64,000 bases of DNA, taken from positions 1-64,000 of the forward strand of contig NZ_FOFU01000004.1 of the NCBI RefSeq assembly GCF_900111035.1, read 5' to 3'. Positions 52,768 through 61,858 of this stretch are shown here, in pieces. Position 1 is the first letter of the stretch. Every line of letters begins with the position of its first letter. Source of the stretch: Treponema bryantii (GTDB lineage Bacteria > Spirochaetota > Spirochaetia > Treponematales > Treponemataceae). The position numbers and the translations under genes are program-made. The notes under the pieces are model-generated. The model worked only from the letters and a program-made list of their open reading frames with translations, was not told the DNA's origin and searched no databases.

Positions 52768-53859
52768 ATGGAGTTTACGTTTTCAACGGCCAGACTGCTT
52801 ATTCAAACAGAATTTGCACCTCTGGTATCAGTATTAGTTCTCATAGCTTTTATTAAAACAAATGTCAGTTTTTCTGATTCAACGAACCGTAGCTTTTTAC
52901 TTGCCTGTGGTGCAGCAATTCTTCTTACCGCCTCTGACAGCATGCGTTTTATTTCAGCTCACATGGATCATCCAACCGTTTACCGATACATTTCGGCTGG
53001 CGTTGGTTATGCACTCCGTCCTATGATTCTTTACCGCTTATCAGTAATTTCAGCACGATACAAAATCAAAAGAAACAGACTTTTTACGATTCCTTTGATT
53101 TTCTGTGTAATCATTTCACTCACAAGCATTTTCCCGTTTGCACGTGGGCTGATGTTTGATTTTAATGAAGCAAATAAGTTTGTACGAGGACCTTTTGGAT
53201 TCTTATCACATATTGTTTGCGTCTTCTATGCCTTCCAGGTAGTTTATTATTCCCTTAAGAATTTTAATTACAATAAATATGAACCGATTATTGTAATCAT
53301 CATGGAGATTGCAGCGTTTACTGCAACCCTTATGGAAAACCGCTATAAGTATGATTTTGTACTTTCTCAGGTTCTGATTTCTTCTATTATATTTTACTAC
53401 TTCTTCCTGCTTACACAGACTTACAAGCGTGATACTCTCACTCACTTCCTGAACAGACGCTGTTTTTATCTGGAACTTAAACATCTGCAAAAGGAACCTT
53501 TGATTATTCTCTCAATGGATTTGAATAATCTTAAGATGTTTAATGATACTCAGGGCCACGCTGCCGGTGATAAAGCAATTGTTACAGTTACCACAGAAAT
53601 GTTTAAAACCTTCAATAGATATGCAAAGCTTTACCGCACTGGTGGTGATGAGTTTATGGCGATTTTCCGAAAGAGCAGCATTTCTGAAGTTATAAATCTG
53701 GTTTCTGTTTTCCAGAAGAATCTTAAAAAAACTGAGTATCAGGTTGCATGTGGTTATGCAAGTTACACTCCTGGTGACGACATCGAAAAAATAATTTCAC
53801 TCAGCGATGAGAGAATGTACGAGAATAAAGTAAACTTAAAGCAGAGTAAAAATATTTAG
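52768..53859 (+). CDS. Membrane diguanylate cyclase 1
   Basis: 363 residues. The N-terminal half has about six to seven membrane helices (9-205) and no recognised sensor motif. The GGDEF domain (about 205-360) has DTLTHFLNRR, MDLNNLKMFNDTQGHAAGD and YRTGGDEF, so the catalytic and metal residues are intact. I see no RxxD inhibitory site five residues before GGDEF. It should make c-di-GMP at the inner membrane in response to a membrane or periplasmic signal. A similar gene lies at 56408, with a similar promoter. Confidence 0.9.
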   Translation: MEFTFSTARLLIQTEFAPLVSVLVLIAFIKTNVSFSDSTNRSFLLACGAAILLTASDSMRFISAHMDHPTVYRYISAGVGYALRPMILYRLSVISARYKIKRNRLFTIPLIFCVIISLTSIFPFARGLMFDFNEANKFVRGPFGFLSHIVCVFYAFQVVYYSLKNFNYNKYEPIIVIIMEIAAFTATLMENRYKYDFVLSQVLISSIIFYYFFLLTQTYKRDTLTHFLNRRCFYLELKHLQKEPLIILSMDLNNLKMFNDTQGHAAGDKAIVTVTTEMFKTFNRYAKLYRTGGDEFMAIFRKSSISEVINLVSVFQKNLKKTEYQVACGYASYTPGDDIEKIISLSDERMYENKVNLKQSKNI

Positions 53860-53883
53860 TTCAACTTCATTTCTTCAATTATA

Positions 53884-53910
53884 TTGAATATTTCACCGAA
53901 AAATTATAAT
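53884..53910 (+). promoter_or_regulatory. Possible promoter of dapA
   Basis: TTGAAT (53884-53889), a short 15-base spacer and TATAAT (53905-53910). If used, it makes a leader of about 215 bases. Confidence 0.4.
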
Positions 53911-53936
53911 ATACTCCAAATATAAATTTTACATAG

Positions 53937-54127
53937 AATTATTACAAATCGAAGTTTGTAAATAATTGGAGGTATAAGATAAAACCTGCCAAAATGTTGT
54001 CAGGTTTTATCTTGCAAAGTTTCCTTCGGAAACTTTGTTATATACTGCACATTCTCATTTCATTACGAATGTGCTAAAACAATTATTATCAAATCTGAAG
54101 ATTTGCTAATAATTGTTTTTGGAGGTA
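53937..54127 (+). promoter_or_regulatory. Structured dapA leader, five hairpins, duplicated SD
   Basis: Hairpins in order: 53937-53967, followed by GGAGGTAT; 53978-54011 (perfect 11-bp stem GATAAAACCTG/CAGGTTTTATC); 54015-54037 (10-bp stem, TTC loop); 54047-54074 (8-bp); 54076-54120, followed by GGAGGTATGTT and the ATG. Hairpins one and five are related, and each is followed by GGAGGTAT. This is not a lysine riboswitch I recognise. A 27-codon ATG frame (53994-54077) spans the middle but has no well-placed ribosome site. Confidence 0.6.
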
Positions 54128-54131
54128 TGTT

Positions 54132-55046
54132 ATGAGTATTTTTCGTGGCGCTTTTACAGCTTTGATTACACCAATGAAGGCTGATGGTTCAGTTGATTTT
54201 GAGGGCTTCCGAAAAAATGTCAAACATCAGCTCCAGGAAGGTATAGACGGTCTTGTTCCACTTGGAACCACCGCTGAAACCCCTACCCTCGACGAAAAGC
54301 CAGGCAGCGAAGAAGATCAGATTATTCAGATTGTTTTTGAAGAAGTTCGCGCTTTTGAAAAAGAAACAGGCAAAAAGATTCCAATCATTCTTGGTGCCGG
54401 ATCAAACAATACAAAGGATGCAGTTGCTTATTGTGAACGCGCAAAGGCAGCTGGTGCAGATGCTGCTCTCGTTGTAACTCCATATTACAACAAGCCATCA
54501 AAGGAAGGAATCTATCAGCACTTTGCAGCAGTTTCAAAGGTTGGAATTCCAATCATCGTTTACAACATTGCTGGTCGTACAGGTTTGAATATTCCAACTG
54601 ATTTGCTTGCACGTATTGCAGAGCTCCCTAACATCGCTGGTGTAAAGGAAGCAAGCGGATCTGTTGCTCAGATGATGGAAGTTATTGGTCAGATTAAGAA
54701 CAAGAAACCTGACTTTGCTGTATTCAGCGGAGACGATTCTTTGACACTTCCTTTAGTTGCATGTGGTGGAGACGGAATTATTTCTGTAGCTTCAAACATG
54801 ATTCCAGCTTTGATGCACGAAATGACAGCTGCAGCTTTGGATGGAGACCTTAAGAAGGCCCGCGAGATTAACTACAGACTCGCTCCATTCTTCAAGGCAG
54901 AGTTCTGTGACGGTAACCCTTCATCAATCAAATATGCAATGAACGTAAAGGGTATGCCAGCTGGTTCTGTAAGACTTCCATTGGTAGAAGTTACCGATGA
55001 TGCAAAGAAGATCATTGAGAAGGCAATTAAGGACTGTAATTTATAA
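54132..55046 (+). CDS. dapA: 4-hydroxy-tetrahydrodipicolinate synthase
   Basis: 304 residues, TIM-barrel of the N-acetylneuraminate lyase superfamily. It condenses pyruvate with aspartate semialdehyde, the first committed step toward diaminopimelate and lysine. Visible are GAFTALITPMKADGSVD at the start, PLGTTAETPTL, the Tyr in IIVYNIAGRTG (Y144) and the Schiff-base Lys in GVKEASGS (K172). The Shine-Dalgarno GGAGG is 6 bases before the ATG. It is followed after a repeat by asd, which makes its substrate, so the pair forms a functional unit on one strand. In spirochaetes the pathway may also feed the wall; that is background knowledge. Confidence 0.97.
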   Translation: MSIFRGAFTALITPMKADGSVDFEGFRKNVKHQLQEGIDGLVPLGTTAETPTLDEKPGSEEDQIIQIVFEEVRAFEKETGKKIPIILGAGSNNTKDAVAYCERAKAAGADAALVVTPYYNKPSKEGIYQHFAAVSKVGIPIIVYNIAGRTGLNIPTDLLARIAELPNIAGVKEASGSVAQMMEVIGQIKNKKPDFAVFSGDDSLTLPLVACGGDGIISVASNMIPALMHEMTAAALDGDLKKAREINYRLAPFFKAEFCDGNPSSIKYAMNVKGMPAGSVRLPLVEVTDDAKKIIEKAIKDCNL

Positions 55047-55196
55047 GGTTATAGGTGCCAGGTTATAGGTGCTAGGGATTTGAGCAGGCGTTGCGGGCGG
55101 CGTTTGAGCCCGCAGAGGGGGTAGCGTAAGACTGCGTAGCAGGCTGAAGCGAGGGGGAGACTTCCCCCTACCCCTAGAACCTAAAACCTAGAACCT
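55047..55196. repeat. GGTTCTAGGT-type element with GC-rich core
   Basis: Left end GGTTATAGGTGCCAGGTTAT and right end CCTAGAACCTAAAACCTAGA are inverted relatives, matching the ends of the 66-bp repeat at 8448-8513. The core is GC-rich with hairpins (GCGGGC...GCCCGC; AGGGGGAG...CTTCCCCCT). It lies between dapA and asd and contributes to the asd leader. Confidence 0.65.
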
Positions 55197-55214
55197 AAAA
55201 AAAGGAGTAATATT

Positions 55215-56312
55215 ATGAGTGAAAAGATAAAAGTTGGTGTACTTGGCGCAACAGGAATGGTTGGTCAGCGCTATATTAAGTTGCTGGAAAATCATCCATG
55301 GTTTGAAGTAACATACGTTGCAGCTTCTCCACGTTCAGCTGGTAAACCATATTCAGAAGCTGTAAAAAACCGCTGGCTCATTGGTGCAGATATTCCTGCT
55401 GCCGTAGCTAACCTCATCGTAGAAGATGCTAACGACGAAAAGAAGGCACTTGGAAAGTGTCAGTTTGTATTCTCTGCCCTCGAAATGGGTAAAGATGAAA
55501 TTAAGGCTCTTGAAGCTGCTTACGCTGCTGAAGGAATCCCCGTTGTCTCTAACGCATCTGCTAACCGCTGGACAGAGGATGTTCCAATGCTCGTTCCAGA
55601 AATCAACTACTCTCACCTCGACGTAATTGCTGATCAGAAAAAGCACCACGGATGGGACAAGGGATTTATCGCTGTAAAGCCTAACTGTTCTCTCCAGACA
55701 TACATGATGCCAATCCACGCTCTTATTCAGGCTGGATACCCAATCAAGAGAATGATCGTAACAACTCTTCAGGCTACTTCTGGTGCCGGATATCCAGGTG
55801 TTTCTTCATTCGATATGATTGATAATATCGTTCCATTTATCGGTGGCGAGGAAGAAAAGACAGAAAAAGAATGTCTCAAGATTCTCGGAACAGTAAAGGA
55901 CGGAAAGATTGAAAACGCAGCAGGTCCTCTTGTTTCTTCTACATGTACACGTGTACCTGTAGTAGACGGACACACAGCTTGTGTTTCACTTGAATTTGAT
56001 CTTCCAGAAGACAAAAAGCCTAGCCTCGAAGAAATCGAGAAGATCTGGACTTCATATACATCAGTTCCACAGGAACTCAAACTTCCTAGCGCTCCAGAAC
56101 ATCCAATCGTTGTGCGCCACGAAGAAAACCGCCCACAGCCACGCCGCGACCGCGAGACTGAAAAGGGAATGGCTTGCGTTATCGGACGTCTCCGCCCATG
56201 TAACGTATTCGACATCAAGTTTGTAGCATTGAGCCACAATACAAAACGTGGTGCTGCTCTTGGTGGTATTCTTAACGCTGAACTTTTGAAAGCTAAGGGT
56301 TTCTTTAACTAG
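55215..56312 (+). CDS. asd: Aspartate-semialdehyde dehydrogenase, archaeal/fungal type
   Basis: 365 residues. Reduces aspartyl phosphate to aspartate semialdehyde with NADPH, upstream of lysine, threonine and methionine. The Rossmann motif is GATGMVGQRYIKLL (11-24). The nucleophile is C158 in KPNCSLQTYMMP. The ASPRSAGKPY stretch and overall pattern fit the archaeal/fungal type, not the proteobacterial one. Start: ATG preceded by AAAGGAG. The product feeds DapA, encoded just upstream. A strong terminator follows. Confidence 0.95.
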   Translation: MSEKIKVGVLGATGMVGQRYIKLLENHPWFEVTYVAASPRSAGKPYSEAVKNRWLIGADIPAAVANLIVEDANDEKKALGKCQFVFSALEMGKDEIKALEAAYAAEGIPVVSNASANRWTEDVPMLVPEINYSHLDVIADQKKHHGWDKGFIAVKPNCSLQTYMMPIHALIQAGYPIKRMIVTTLQATSGAGYPGVSSFDMIDNIVPFIGGEEEKTEKECLKILGTVKDGKIENAAGPLVSSTCTRVPVVDGHTACVSLEFDLPEDKKPSLEEIEKIWTSYTSVPQELKLPSAPEHPIVVRHEENRPQPRRDRETEKGMACVIGRLRPCNVFDIKFVALSHNTKRGAALGGILNAELLKAKGFFN

Positions 56313-56330
56313 TCTGTAATTGAAAAACCA

Positions 56331-56367
56331 AAAAAGGTGGTTGAGCCAGTCTCGACCACCTTTTTTT
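56331..56367 (+). terminator. Terminator of dapA-asd
   Basis: AAGGTGGTTGAG and CTCGACCACCTT pair (one G-T) with a 4-5 base loop, followed by TTTTT. Confidence 0.88.
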
Positions 56368-56371
56368 AAAC

Positions 56372-56400
56372 TTGTAATACCCATTTAGACAGTATATAAT
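56372..56400 (+). promoter_or_regulatory. Leaderless-type promoter of diguanylate cyclase gene 2
   Basis: TTGTAA (56372-56377), 17 bases, TATAAT (56395-56400), then exactly 7 bases to the ATG at 56408. Transcription should begin at or next to the A of ATG. Confidence 0.7.
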
Positions 56401-56407
56401 AGACTGA

Positions 56408-57493
56408 ATGGAACGAGTTTTTTCAGCATTAAGGACAATACGCAATACCATATTTTCGCCAAAGTACTCCCTCGAAAAACGAATTACCTACGCAATGGTT
56501 TTCTGTGCAATGGTTGGTGAAATTATCGGTTTTGTAGAGTCATATATGATTGGTCTGCCGACAATTGCTGTACTTCTTCCATTGATTTCTTCCCTGCTTC
56601 TTCTTGCCCTTTCAATCTGGGGATTTAAAACTAAAAAAACAAAGCTTTTTGCTACTATTTCAATATCTCTTACAGCTATGATTCTTTTTCCGCTGATGTT
56701 CTTTGCAAATGCAGGACTTCATGGTGGAATGCCTTTTTATTTTCTCGTAGCTGTAGTCTGTACTGCACTTGCTCTCAGAGGAAAAACCAGAATTATTCTT
56801 TTTATTTTAATTCTTCTGGAATATTCAGGTCTTTTTGTTCTTTATCAAATTTTACCACAGGCATTTATTCCAATGTCACATTATGATGCCTTTATAGATC
56901 AGCTTTGCAGTATGCTGATTGCAAGCCTTGTACTTTTTGCATTTTCTTTTATTGTTTCAAAACAGAATTATCATGACCGTCATAAGATTGAACAGCTTTC
57001 CCTGCTTTATGAACGTCAGGCAAATACAGATGAATTAACAGGGCTTTATAACCGCCGGTATTTCAACAATTTCTTAAAACTTGCAATTCTTACCCTCGGG
57101 GACACAGGTAAACTGCATATTGCAATGTTTGATATTGATGATTTCAAGTATGTAAATGATAAATACGGCCATCCTTTTGGAGATACAGTACTTAAAAGAT
57201 TTGCAGATATTCTTAATGAATGTATTACAGATGGTGTAACCGCCTGCCGTTATGGTGGTGAAGAATTTCTTCTTTTGATTCCAAAGAAAAACAAGGAAGA
57301 AGCTCTTAAACTTGTACAGAATGTCCTTAAACAGACCAGAGAAAAAATAATTCTTGCTGAAAATCGTTTTGTTACTGTAAGTGCCGGTTTTATGACATGT
57401 ACAGAAGACATGACCTACGATGTTCTTTTACAGGAAGTTGACAAGAAACTTTATACAGCAAAGAATTCTGGAAAGAACTGCGTTATTTCTTAA
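56408..57493 (+). CDS. Membrane diguanylate cyclase 2
   Basis: 361 residues. About six membrane helices (about 25-190), then a GGDEF domain (200-360) with DELTGLYNRRYF, FDIDDFKYVNDKYGHPFGD and CRYGGEEF, the accepted GGEEF variant. Metal and substrate residues are intact. No RxxD inhibitory site is seen upstream of GGEEF. It should synthesise c-di-GMP. No Shine-Dalgarno precedes the ATG (leaderless promoter). Its 3' end overlaps the convergent methyltransferase gene by 11 bases, with no terminator between them. Confidence 0.92.
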   Translation: MERVFSALRTIRNTIFSPKYSLEKRITYAMVFCAMVGEIIGFVESYMIGLPTIAVLLPLISSLLLLALSIWGFKTKKTKLFATISISLTAMILFPLMFFANAGLHGGMPFYFLVAVVCTALALRGKTRIILFILILLEYSGLFVLYQILPQAFIPMSHYDAFIDQLCSMLIASLVLFAFSFIVSKQNYHDRHKIEQLSLLYERQANTDELTGLYNRRYFNNFLKLAILTLGDTGKLHIAMFDIDDFKYVNDKYGHPFGDTVLKRFADILNECITDGVTACRYGGEEFLLLIPKKNKEEALKLVQNVLKQTREKIILAENRFVTVSAGFMTCTEDMTYDVLLQEVDKKLYTAKNSGKNCVIS

Positions 57494-58253
57494 TGCCAAT
57501 CAAAACCATTGTTCTGGCATGCTCGTTATATGGAGACTTATCAAAATCTCCATAAACTTTTGTATCAGAAAATCCGAATTCAATCAGTTTGTCCCGCAGG
57601 AAAGTAGCCGGGTAAAGGCGCTGTACAAAACAGTGATCTACAACCGGTTTTGAAGCCGGTGATTTACTGAGATCTGTGTCGGCCGGATACAGTGTCCACT
57701 GCGACTTCAGCCCCTCCCAGGCACCGACAACTTCAAAATGAGTTACAACTTTATAACCTGCCCTCTCAAATTCTTCGCCGGGAGTCCAGTACATAACGGC
57801 AGTTTCACGGCTGGTACATTCCATAATGAAGGTACCGCCGGGTTTTACTGAATCTGCAATGTTTTTAAGAATCTGCATATCTTCTTCAACTGAAGCACAA
57901 TAACCGAACGAAGTATAAAGATTTACAGCACAGTCAAACTGATTAGGAGCATGGAAGGTTCTAAGATCATGATTGATAAGTTTGAGCGGTACACCTTCTG
58001 CCTCGGCAGATTCGCGGGCGGCATCGAGTTCGCTCTGGATAATGTCTACACCAGTTACGTCGAGGTCGAGAGCGGCGAGTTCAACGGAAATACGTCCAAG
58101 CCCGCAGCCTGCATCGAGGACAGCAGCACCGTCACGGAGCTTTGCAATATCTTTTACGTATTGAGCTACAGTTGGTGCTTCTGCCCAGCGGGCATCATCA
58201 AACATAATTGGTGCAAATTGTGTCCAGAAGTTTTCTGATTCAAACCAGTCCAT
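57483..58253 (-). CDS. Class I SAM-dependent methyltransferase
   Basis: 256 residues. Rossmann-like methyltransferase with motif I VLDAGCGLGRISVELA (about 59-74), the acidic motif II residue in VTGVDIIQSELD, and the later FDCAVNLYTSFGYC block, typical of the large Methyltransf_25 group. The substrate cannot be read. Shine-Dalgarno GGAGG lies 4 bases before the ATG. It is the last gene in the minus-strand run after mutS2 and is separated from it by 32 bases that contain a fragment of the GTCATTGCG repeat. The 3' end overlaps the convergent diguanylate cyclase gene by 11 bases. Confidence 0.8.
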   Translation of the reverse strand: MDWFESENFWTQFAPIMFDDARWAEAPTVAQYVKDIAKLRDGAAVLDAGCGLGRISVELAALDLDVTGVDIIQSELDAARESAEAEGVPLKLINHDLRTFHAPNQFDCAVNLYTSFGYCASVEEDMQILKNIADSVKPGGTFIMECTSRETAVMYWTPGEEFERAGYKVVTHFEVVGAWEGLKSQWTLYPADTDLSKSPASKPVVDHCFVQRLYPATFLRDKLIEFGFSDTKVYGDFDKSPYNEHARTMVLIGIKK

Positions 58254-58285
58254 AAATCCTCCGAAATCCTACGATCGTCATTGCG

Positions 58286-60856
58286 TCACTTAAGCGTTAC
58301 ATATGTCTTACCGGCACCGCCGTCTTCAGCAGGAGCTTTTGAGAACTCTGCAACTACCGGACAGTGCGAAAGATAATCTGAAACAGCCTGCATTAAAACT
58401 CCATCACCCTTTCCGTGAATTACACTGAAATGAGGGAAGTTATGAAGCACACAAAGATCTACCTGACGCTCCAGAGCACGAACAGCTTCATCTGCACGCA
58501 TACCAAGAAGACGTAATTCAAATACAGGTCTCTCATAAATTCCATTTGAAGCATCATCTGCAAGTTCAATGGATACATCAGCCTTAAGAGGAACTGAGTT
58601 TTGAGCTTCAGTTCCCTGCACAAGCTTAAGATCTTTTTCCTTCATTGACATTTTGATACTGCCAAACTGAACCTGCCATACACCTTTTTTAGTCTGTTCA
58701 ACAAGAACTCCTGAAGTACCAGTACTTGTCCGAACTGTGGCGCCAGGCTGAAAAGATATCTGAACCGGAGCAGCTGCTATTTTCTGAGAACTCTGAACTT
58801 TGTTTTCCACAGCAGGTTCTGTAACAATCGAACTTGCATATTTCAATGCTTCGGCATTACTCATTTTCTTCTTTGTTTTCTTGTTGCTTCCGATTGAATG
58901 CTTTTTAGCAGCTGCCTGCTCTGCCTCAAACTTCTGTTCGTCACGGGCAAGTTTTTCTTCCTCGGCTTCGATTTTTCGATCGAGACGCATTGTATCTTCC
59001 GTAAGCTCGGCAATGTACTGCTTTACACTGAGAGTTTTCTCTCGAGTAATCTCACCTTCCTTGAGAGTACGTACAAGATTTTCAAGCTGGCGACGGCTGT
59101 GAATAAGGAAATCGTTGAGTTCCTGCTGCTTACCTTTTTTGAGGTTTGATTCCAGGCGGCGAAGTTCGAGTTCGCGGGCCTTAAGGCGGTCTGTTTTTTC
59201 CTGAGCTTCTGCGGCGAGACGTTCTGCTTCTTTCTGAACTTTATTGAGTTCTACGTGCTTGCGGTTGAGACCACGGATAAGAGCTGAAACATCAGCCTGT
59301 TCTGTTGCAATGTATGTACGCGCAGCCTTGCAGATTTCTGTCGGAAGACCGCTCTTCTGAGCAATGTCCAAAGCATGGCTTTCACCAGGCACCCCCATAA
59401 GCAGATGATATGACGGTGACAGTGTATCCTGATTAAACTCAACAGACGCATTTATACAGCACGGATTTGTGTAGCCGTAATTTTTCAAAATGCCCTGATG
59501 GGTCGTTACAAGCACGAAAGATTTGCGTTTAATAAGTTCGTCGAGAACGGCCATTGAGATAGCGGTTCCTTCCTGAGGATCGGTTCCACTGCCAAGTTCA
59601 TCCAGAAGGATGAGGGTATCGGATTTTGCAGAATTCACGGCCTGCGCGATATTTTTCATATGACCGCTGAAAGTAGAAAGGCTCTGATCGAGAGACTGGT
59701 CATCACCGATATCTGCAAAGACGTTTGAGAATACCGGTAAACGGGTACCTTCCGCCGCGGGGATCGGGAAGCCGGACTGATTTAACATAGAAAGGAGCGC
59801 GAAAGTTTTAAGCGAAACGGTTTTTCCGCCGGTATTCGGTCCTGTAATTATAAGTACGCGCTTGCCGTCCATAAAGCGGATGTCTATAGGCACGGCTTTT
59901 TCTCCAAGAAGCGGGTGTCGGGCCTTAAGTAAAAGAGGCGGTTCTTTGTCTGCTGGCAATGCATAGTTACATTCGCGAGACTGTCCCCATCGGCTTGCTG
60001 CCTGAGTAGTATCAAACAATGTCATAACAGGAAGCGCCTGCTTTATTGCCGGAATAGATGGCTGAAGACTTTCTGTAAGCTCAAGCAGAATCTTTTTTAT
60101 AACTGCCTGAAGTTCAAACTCTTTTTGAATCAGCTCATTACTGCAAAGCACAGCTTCTTCCGGTTCTACATAAACAGTCTGAGCAGTCTGGCTTACCTCA
60201 TGCACAATACCAGGAATTCTGTTTTGAAGACTAGCTTTTACGGCAAGCACCTGGCGGCCGTTTCTCAATACCGGAACGTTACTCTGAAGCACATCACTTA
60301 GCTTCTGGTCAGATGTAAAGCCCTGCATAACAGTTCTGATTTTAGCATTAAGGCTTGCAATCTGCTTTCTGATTGCTATTATTTCTGGAAGTTCACGTAG
60401 TTCTCCATCAGGAGTAATGATACGGAAAATCTTTTTTTCCATATCTGTAATATCCGGCAGCTGAGTAACCTGTTCTGCAAGCAGTTTCAATGACAATTCC
60501 TGACCATGCAGCTGAATTGCTTTACGAACACTGTTTATGCTTGTTACAAACTGACCAAGATAATGCACCTGTTCGAGAGAAAGAGATGCCCCACGAGCTT
60601 TTATTATACTGAGAAGCGGATGAACTGGTTCCCAGCCACTAATAGGATTTGCACGACCCGCAGAAAAGTAAACACTCCACTCGCGGCTAAGATTTTTTAA
60701 ATTTTCAATTTCTTCTGATTTTCGAAGAGGTTCGCGCTGTAATAGTTTTTCGCGACCTTCTGTCGAAACACAATATCCCGCGATTTCGTCGCGGATTCGA
60801 TAATAATCAATTTCGGTTAAAGTTTTTGTATTCATAGTTCTAAAGTCGGCAAGCAC
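58286..60856 (-). CDS. mutS2: MutS2/RqcU ATPase with Smr domain
   Basis: 856 residues from GTG 60856, or 849 from ATG 60835. The ATPase has GPNTGGKTVSLKTF, LLDELGSGTDPQEG and a coiled-coil arm rich in Glu, Lys and Arg (about 510-640). The C-terminal Smr domain has LGMRADEAVRALE and FSVIHGKGDGVL. No mismatch-recognition domain, as expected for MutS2. Related proteins resolve collided ribosomes or suppress recombination. AAAGG lies 6 bases before GTG, but the GTG sits in the loop of GGCAAGC-TGT-GCTTGCC, so the start may be regulated or wrong. No Shine-Dalgarno precedes the ATG alternative. rsgA stops 15 bases upstream. Confidence 0.95.
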   Translation of the reverse strand: MLADFRTMNTKTLTEIDYYRIRDEIAGYCVSTEGREKLLQREPLRKSEEIENLKNLSREWSVYFSAGRANPISGWEPVHPLLSIIKARGASLSLEQVHYLGQFVTSINSVRKAIQLHGQELSLKLLAEQVTQLPDITDMEKKIFRIITPDGELRELPEIIAIRKQIASLNAKIRTVMQGFTSDQKLSDVLQSNVPVLRNGRQVLAVKASLQNRIPGIVHEVSQTAQTVYVEPEEAVLCSNELIQKEFELQAVIKKILLELTESLQPSIPAIKQALPVMTLFDTTQAASRWGQSRECNYALPADKEPPLLLKARHPLLGEKAVPIDIRFMDGKRVLIITGPNTGGKTVSLKTFALLSMLNQSGFPIPAAEGTRLPVFSNVFADIGDDQSLDQSLSTFSGHMKNIAQAVNSAKSDTLILLDELGSGTDPQEGTAISMAVLDELIKRKSFVLVTTHQGILKNYGYTNPCCINASVEFNQDTLSPSYHLLMGVPGESHALDIAQKSGLPTEICKAARTYIATEQADVSALIRGLNRKHVELNKVQKEAERLAAEAQEKTDRLKARELELRRLESNLKKGKQQELNDFLIHSRRQLENLVRTLKEGEITREKTLSVKQYIAELTEDTMRLDRKIEAEEEKLARDEQKFEAEQAAAKKHSIGSNKKTKKKMSNAEALKYASSIVTEPAVENKVQSSQKIAAAPVQISFQPGATVRTSTGTSGVLVEQTKKGVWQVQFGSIKMSMKEKDLKLVQGTEAQNSVPLKADVSIELADDASNGIYERPVFELRLLGMRADEAVRALERQVDLCVLHNFPHFSVIHGKGDGVLMQAVSDYLSHCPVVAEFSKAPAEDGGAGKTYVTLK

Positions 60857-60870
60857 AGCTTGCCTTTGAG

Positions 60871-61857
60871 CTAATCAGACCAGGAGCCTGTGCGGATTTC
60901 TTCGCTAATTCTCTGCCAGCTGTCGAAGCGTTCCTGGCTAATTACGCCATCTTCTACAGCTTTACGCACTGCACAGCCTGGTTCTGTATTATGCCGGCAA
61001 TTCATTCCAAATTTACATTTGCCGATAAATGGTTCAAATTCCCTGAAGTACATTGCAAGGTCATCAGCTTCAATATCATCAAGTACAAAACGGCGGATTC
61101 CCGGTGTATCAATGATATTTGCCTTACGGCCCTGTATTCCTTCAGTCAATGTCTCATTCAAGGTCAGGTGAATCAGCGTACCTTTAGTAGTGGTATGGCT
61201 TCCCCGACCATATTTCTTTGAAAGGCTTCCTGTTCTCAGGACGCAGGTATTATCCATAACGTTTATAAGACTGGATTTACCTACTCCAGACTGGCCTACA
61301 AAAGCTGAAAGTTTATCTTCAAGCAGCTCTGCAAACTCCTGCATACCCTCTCCTGTCTTTGCAGAAATACGCAGTACCTTGTAGCCTAAGTCTTCCCAGA
61401 TAGAAAGTCTTTTTTCTATTTCTTCAAACTGCTCTTCGCGCCCATCCGTCTGCATTTCAAGGGCGAGGTCCCATTTGTTGCAGACAATTACCGGAGTGAT
61501 TCCCTGATGTTCAGCCTGAGCCAGAGCTCTATCCGTAAAGCGAGGACGGAAAGGTGGCTCATCCGGAGTACATACCAGAATCAGATAATCAAGGTTACTT
61601 GCAAGAAGCTGCGGACAACGGCCCTTTACATTCCAGCGCAAAAAAGTATTGCGTCGTTTTTCCAGAGTAACTATCTGACCTTTTTCATCATTAAGTTCAT
61701 CCGGTTCAACTTCGACAACATCTCCTGGTGCAATTGGATTATAATATTCCTTTTCAGTTTTAATTACTTTACCTTTAATTGTACAGTTTCGGGTAACATC
61801 ATCTTCACATTCAACTGTAAAAAGATTATTTGTTCCTGCAATAACAGTTCCTTTCAA
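60871..61857 (-). CDS. rsgA: Ribosome small-subunit GTPase A
   Basis: 328 residues. OB-fold N-terminus, circularly permuted GTPase with NKWDL, then FVGQSGVGKSSLINVM, then DTPGIRRF, and a C-terminal zinc motif around CKFGMNCRHNTEPGCAV. RsgA checks late assembly of the 30S subunit. Start: ATG placed almost directly after the stop of the cNMP gene (1 base between), so the two are probably translated in a coupled way. Confidence 0.96.
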   Translation of the reverse strand: MKGTVIAGTNNLFTVECEDDVTRNCTIKGKVIKTEKEYYNPIAPGDVVEVEPDELNDEKGQIVTLEKRRNTFLRWNVKGRCPQLLASNLDYLILVCTPDEPPFRPRFTDRALAQAEHQGITPVIVCNKWDLALEMQTDGREEQFEEIEKRLSIWEDLGYKVLRISAKTGEGMQEFAELLEDKLSAFVGQSGVGKSSLINVMDNTCVLRTGSLSKKYGRGSHTTTKGTLIHLTLNETLTEGIQGRKANIIDTPGIRRFVLDDIEADDLAMYFREFEPFIGKCKFGMNCRHNTEPGCAVRKAVEDGVISQERFDSWQRISEEIRTGSWSD

Positions 61858-61858
61858 A

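Noticed and set aside
53994-54077. 27-codon leader peptide upstream of dapA
   Set aside because: The nearest GGAGG is about 21 bases away, only one Lys codon is present, and the frame is built from hairpin arms.
53937-54127. Lysine riboswitch or T-box before dapA
   Set aside because: I could not find the conserved L-box core or a T-box sequence and specifier; only plain hairpins are seen.
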